DNA from: Acetobacteraceae bacterium
Lineage (GTDB): Bacteria; Pseudomonadota; Alphaproteobacteria; Acetobacterales; Acetobacteraceae
DNA: 6,695 nt
Assembly: GCA_003133265.1 (NCBI GenBank)
Contig: PKWQ01000162.1
Span: 1 to 6,695, forward strand
Reading direction: 5' to 3'
A program made the position numbers and the translations under genes. This document shows positions 6,116-6,695 of this stretch, one piece after another. Each line of letters starts with the position of its first letter. Position 1 is the stretch's first letter. The notes under the pieces are model-generated. The model saw only the letters and a program-made list of their open reading frames with translations. It searched no databases and was not told the DNA's origin.

Positions 6116-6178
6116 GCAGCCGCCGGGCCATCCCGCCACGCCCGCCGCGCAAGGATGCCCCCCAATATTGCGTGCCGG

Positions 6179-6695
6179 CTACCCCGCCAGCGCGACCGGC
6201 AGGAAAGGTGCTACGTCCGGCGGACCGGCGGCGAACTGCCAGACCGGCCTTGCCGTGGGCGAAAGCGCCAGCAGCGACGAGCAAACCGTGCCGAAACCGC
6301 CACGCGGCACGACGTTGATCTGCTCGCCCGCCACGCCGGAGCGGTCCAGCAGGATGTCGCGCCACCCGTCCAGCGCCTCGGGCGAGGGCGGCGGCGCGGC
6401 GGCGAATCGATGCAGATGCCGGGCGACGCGCGGGCTTTGCGGGTCGTCCACGTCGTGCGCGGTGACCATGTGGCAGCCGGGTGCCAGCGCCCACCATTCC
6501 ACCCGCCCCGCGCCGAGGCCGCGCAGAAAGATGCCGCCGCCCGGATCGGCCAGTACCATGTTGAAGCCGCGCCACGATCCCGCATCCAGCGCCGCCAGCG
6601 CCTCGGCGGCCAGCGCCGCCGTCGGCTGGTCCAGCGCGCGCAGCGGCAGCTCGCCCCGGCTGCGCTTGCCGGGCGCCGGACCAAGGCTACCCCGG
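6179..6695 (-). CDS. NRDE/TANGO2-family protein, C-terminal part (cut by window edge)
   Basis: The last 171 residues of a protein continue in frame from the window edge (first whole codon at 6694); any start inside the window, such as the ATG at 6559, would cut the domain. Near the edge LGPAPGKRSRGELPLRAL (4-21 of the visible part) fits the conserved LGP...SRGxL...AL segment. FNMVLAD (44-50), the PGxH-type turn APGCHMVTAHDVDDP and the C-terminal GFGTVCSSLLAL, followed by an aromatic strand and a GPP motif, match the rest of the family. The Asn-Arg-Asp-Glu motif that names it would lie upstream, out of view. TANGO2-type proteins are linked to haem handling or mobilisation and to metabolic stress in eukaryotes and some bacteria, but the bacterial role is poorly defined. 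It lies 148 nt upstream of purC on the same strand, with no terminator seen between. Confidence 0.75.
   Translation of the reverse strand, partial: RGSLGPAPGKRSRGELPLRALDQPTAALAAEALAALDAGSWRGFNMVLADPGGGIFLRGLGAGRVEWWALAPGCHMVTAHDVDDPQSPRVARHLHRFAAAPPPSPEALDGWRDILLDRSGVAGEQINVVPRGGFGTVCSSLLALSPTARPVWQFAAGPPDVAPFLPVALAG

Noticed and set aside
6031..6165. A 45-residue N-terminal extension of PurC
   Set aside because: It is Pro/Arg rich, has no family similarity and bypasses the well-placed AGGGGA site before the internal ATG.

Overview
The window is GC-rich chromosomal DNA, and every gene I can support lies on the minus strand. The gene order purC-purS-purQ-purL followed by a bolA-family gene and the monothiol glutaredoxin gene grxD is a familiar alphaproteobacterial arrangement. 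Separate purS, purQ and small-type purL genes exclude the fused ~1300-residue PurL of enterics. The protein style and GC-rich codon use would fit Rhodospirillales/Acetobacteraceae, but that rank is a guess.

Layout, read in the direction of transcription (high to low coordinates). 6695-6179: C-terminal 171 residues of an NRDE/TANGO2-family protein, cut by the window edge. 6178-6031: leader with a possible -10 element and a stem-loop in front of purC. 6030-5266 purC, 5252-5010 purS, 4934-4230 purQ and 4233-2038 purL form a tightly packed purine block: 13-nt purC-purS gap, 75-nt purS-purQ gap with two competing hairpins, and a 4-nt ATGA overlap between purQ and purL. After 47 nt come bolA (1990-1757) and grxD (1747-1406), whose ribosome binding site overlaps the bolA stop. 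A family 2 glycosyltransferase (1374-430) follows after 31 nt. After an AT-rich promoter region (345-429) comes an apparent type II toxin-antitoxin operon: a ribbon-helix-helix-like antitoxin (344-42) and the first 15 codons of a PemK/MazF-like toxin (45-1), joined by a GTGA overlap.

How the genes work together: PurS, PurQ and PurL together make FGAM synthase (purine step 4), with PurQ supplying ammonia from glutamine, PurL catalysing the ATP-dependent amidation and PurS bridging them. PurC makes SAICAR later in the same pathway. BolA and the CGFS glutaredoxin are known partners that form a [2Fe-2S]-bridged heterodimer in iron-sulfur trafficking. The glycosyltransferase and toxin-antitoxin genes look like accessory additions after this conserved block.

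No stretch longer than 300 bases lacks a gene. I see no tRNA, rRNA, CRISPR array, insertion sequence or convincing intrinsic terminator. Most of the window is ordinary housekeeping DNA and I found no clearly new system. The points most worth checking are the cut-off toxin-antitoxin operon with its operator-like palindrome and the competing hairpins between purS and purQ.
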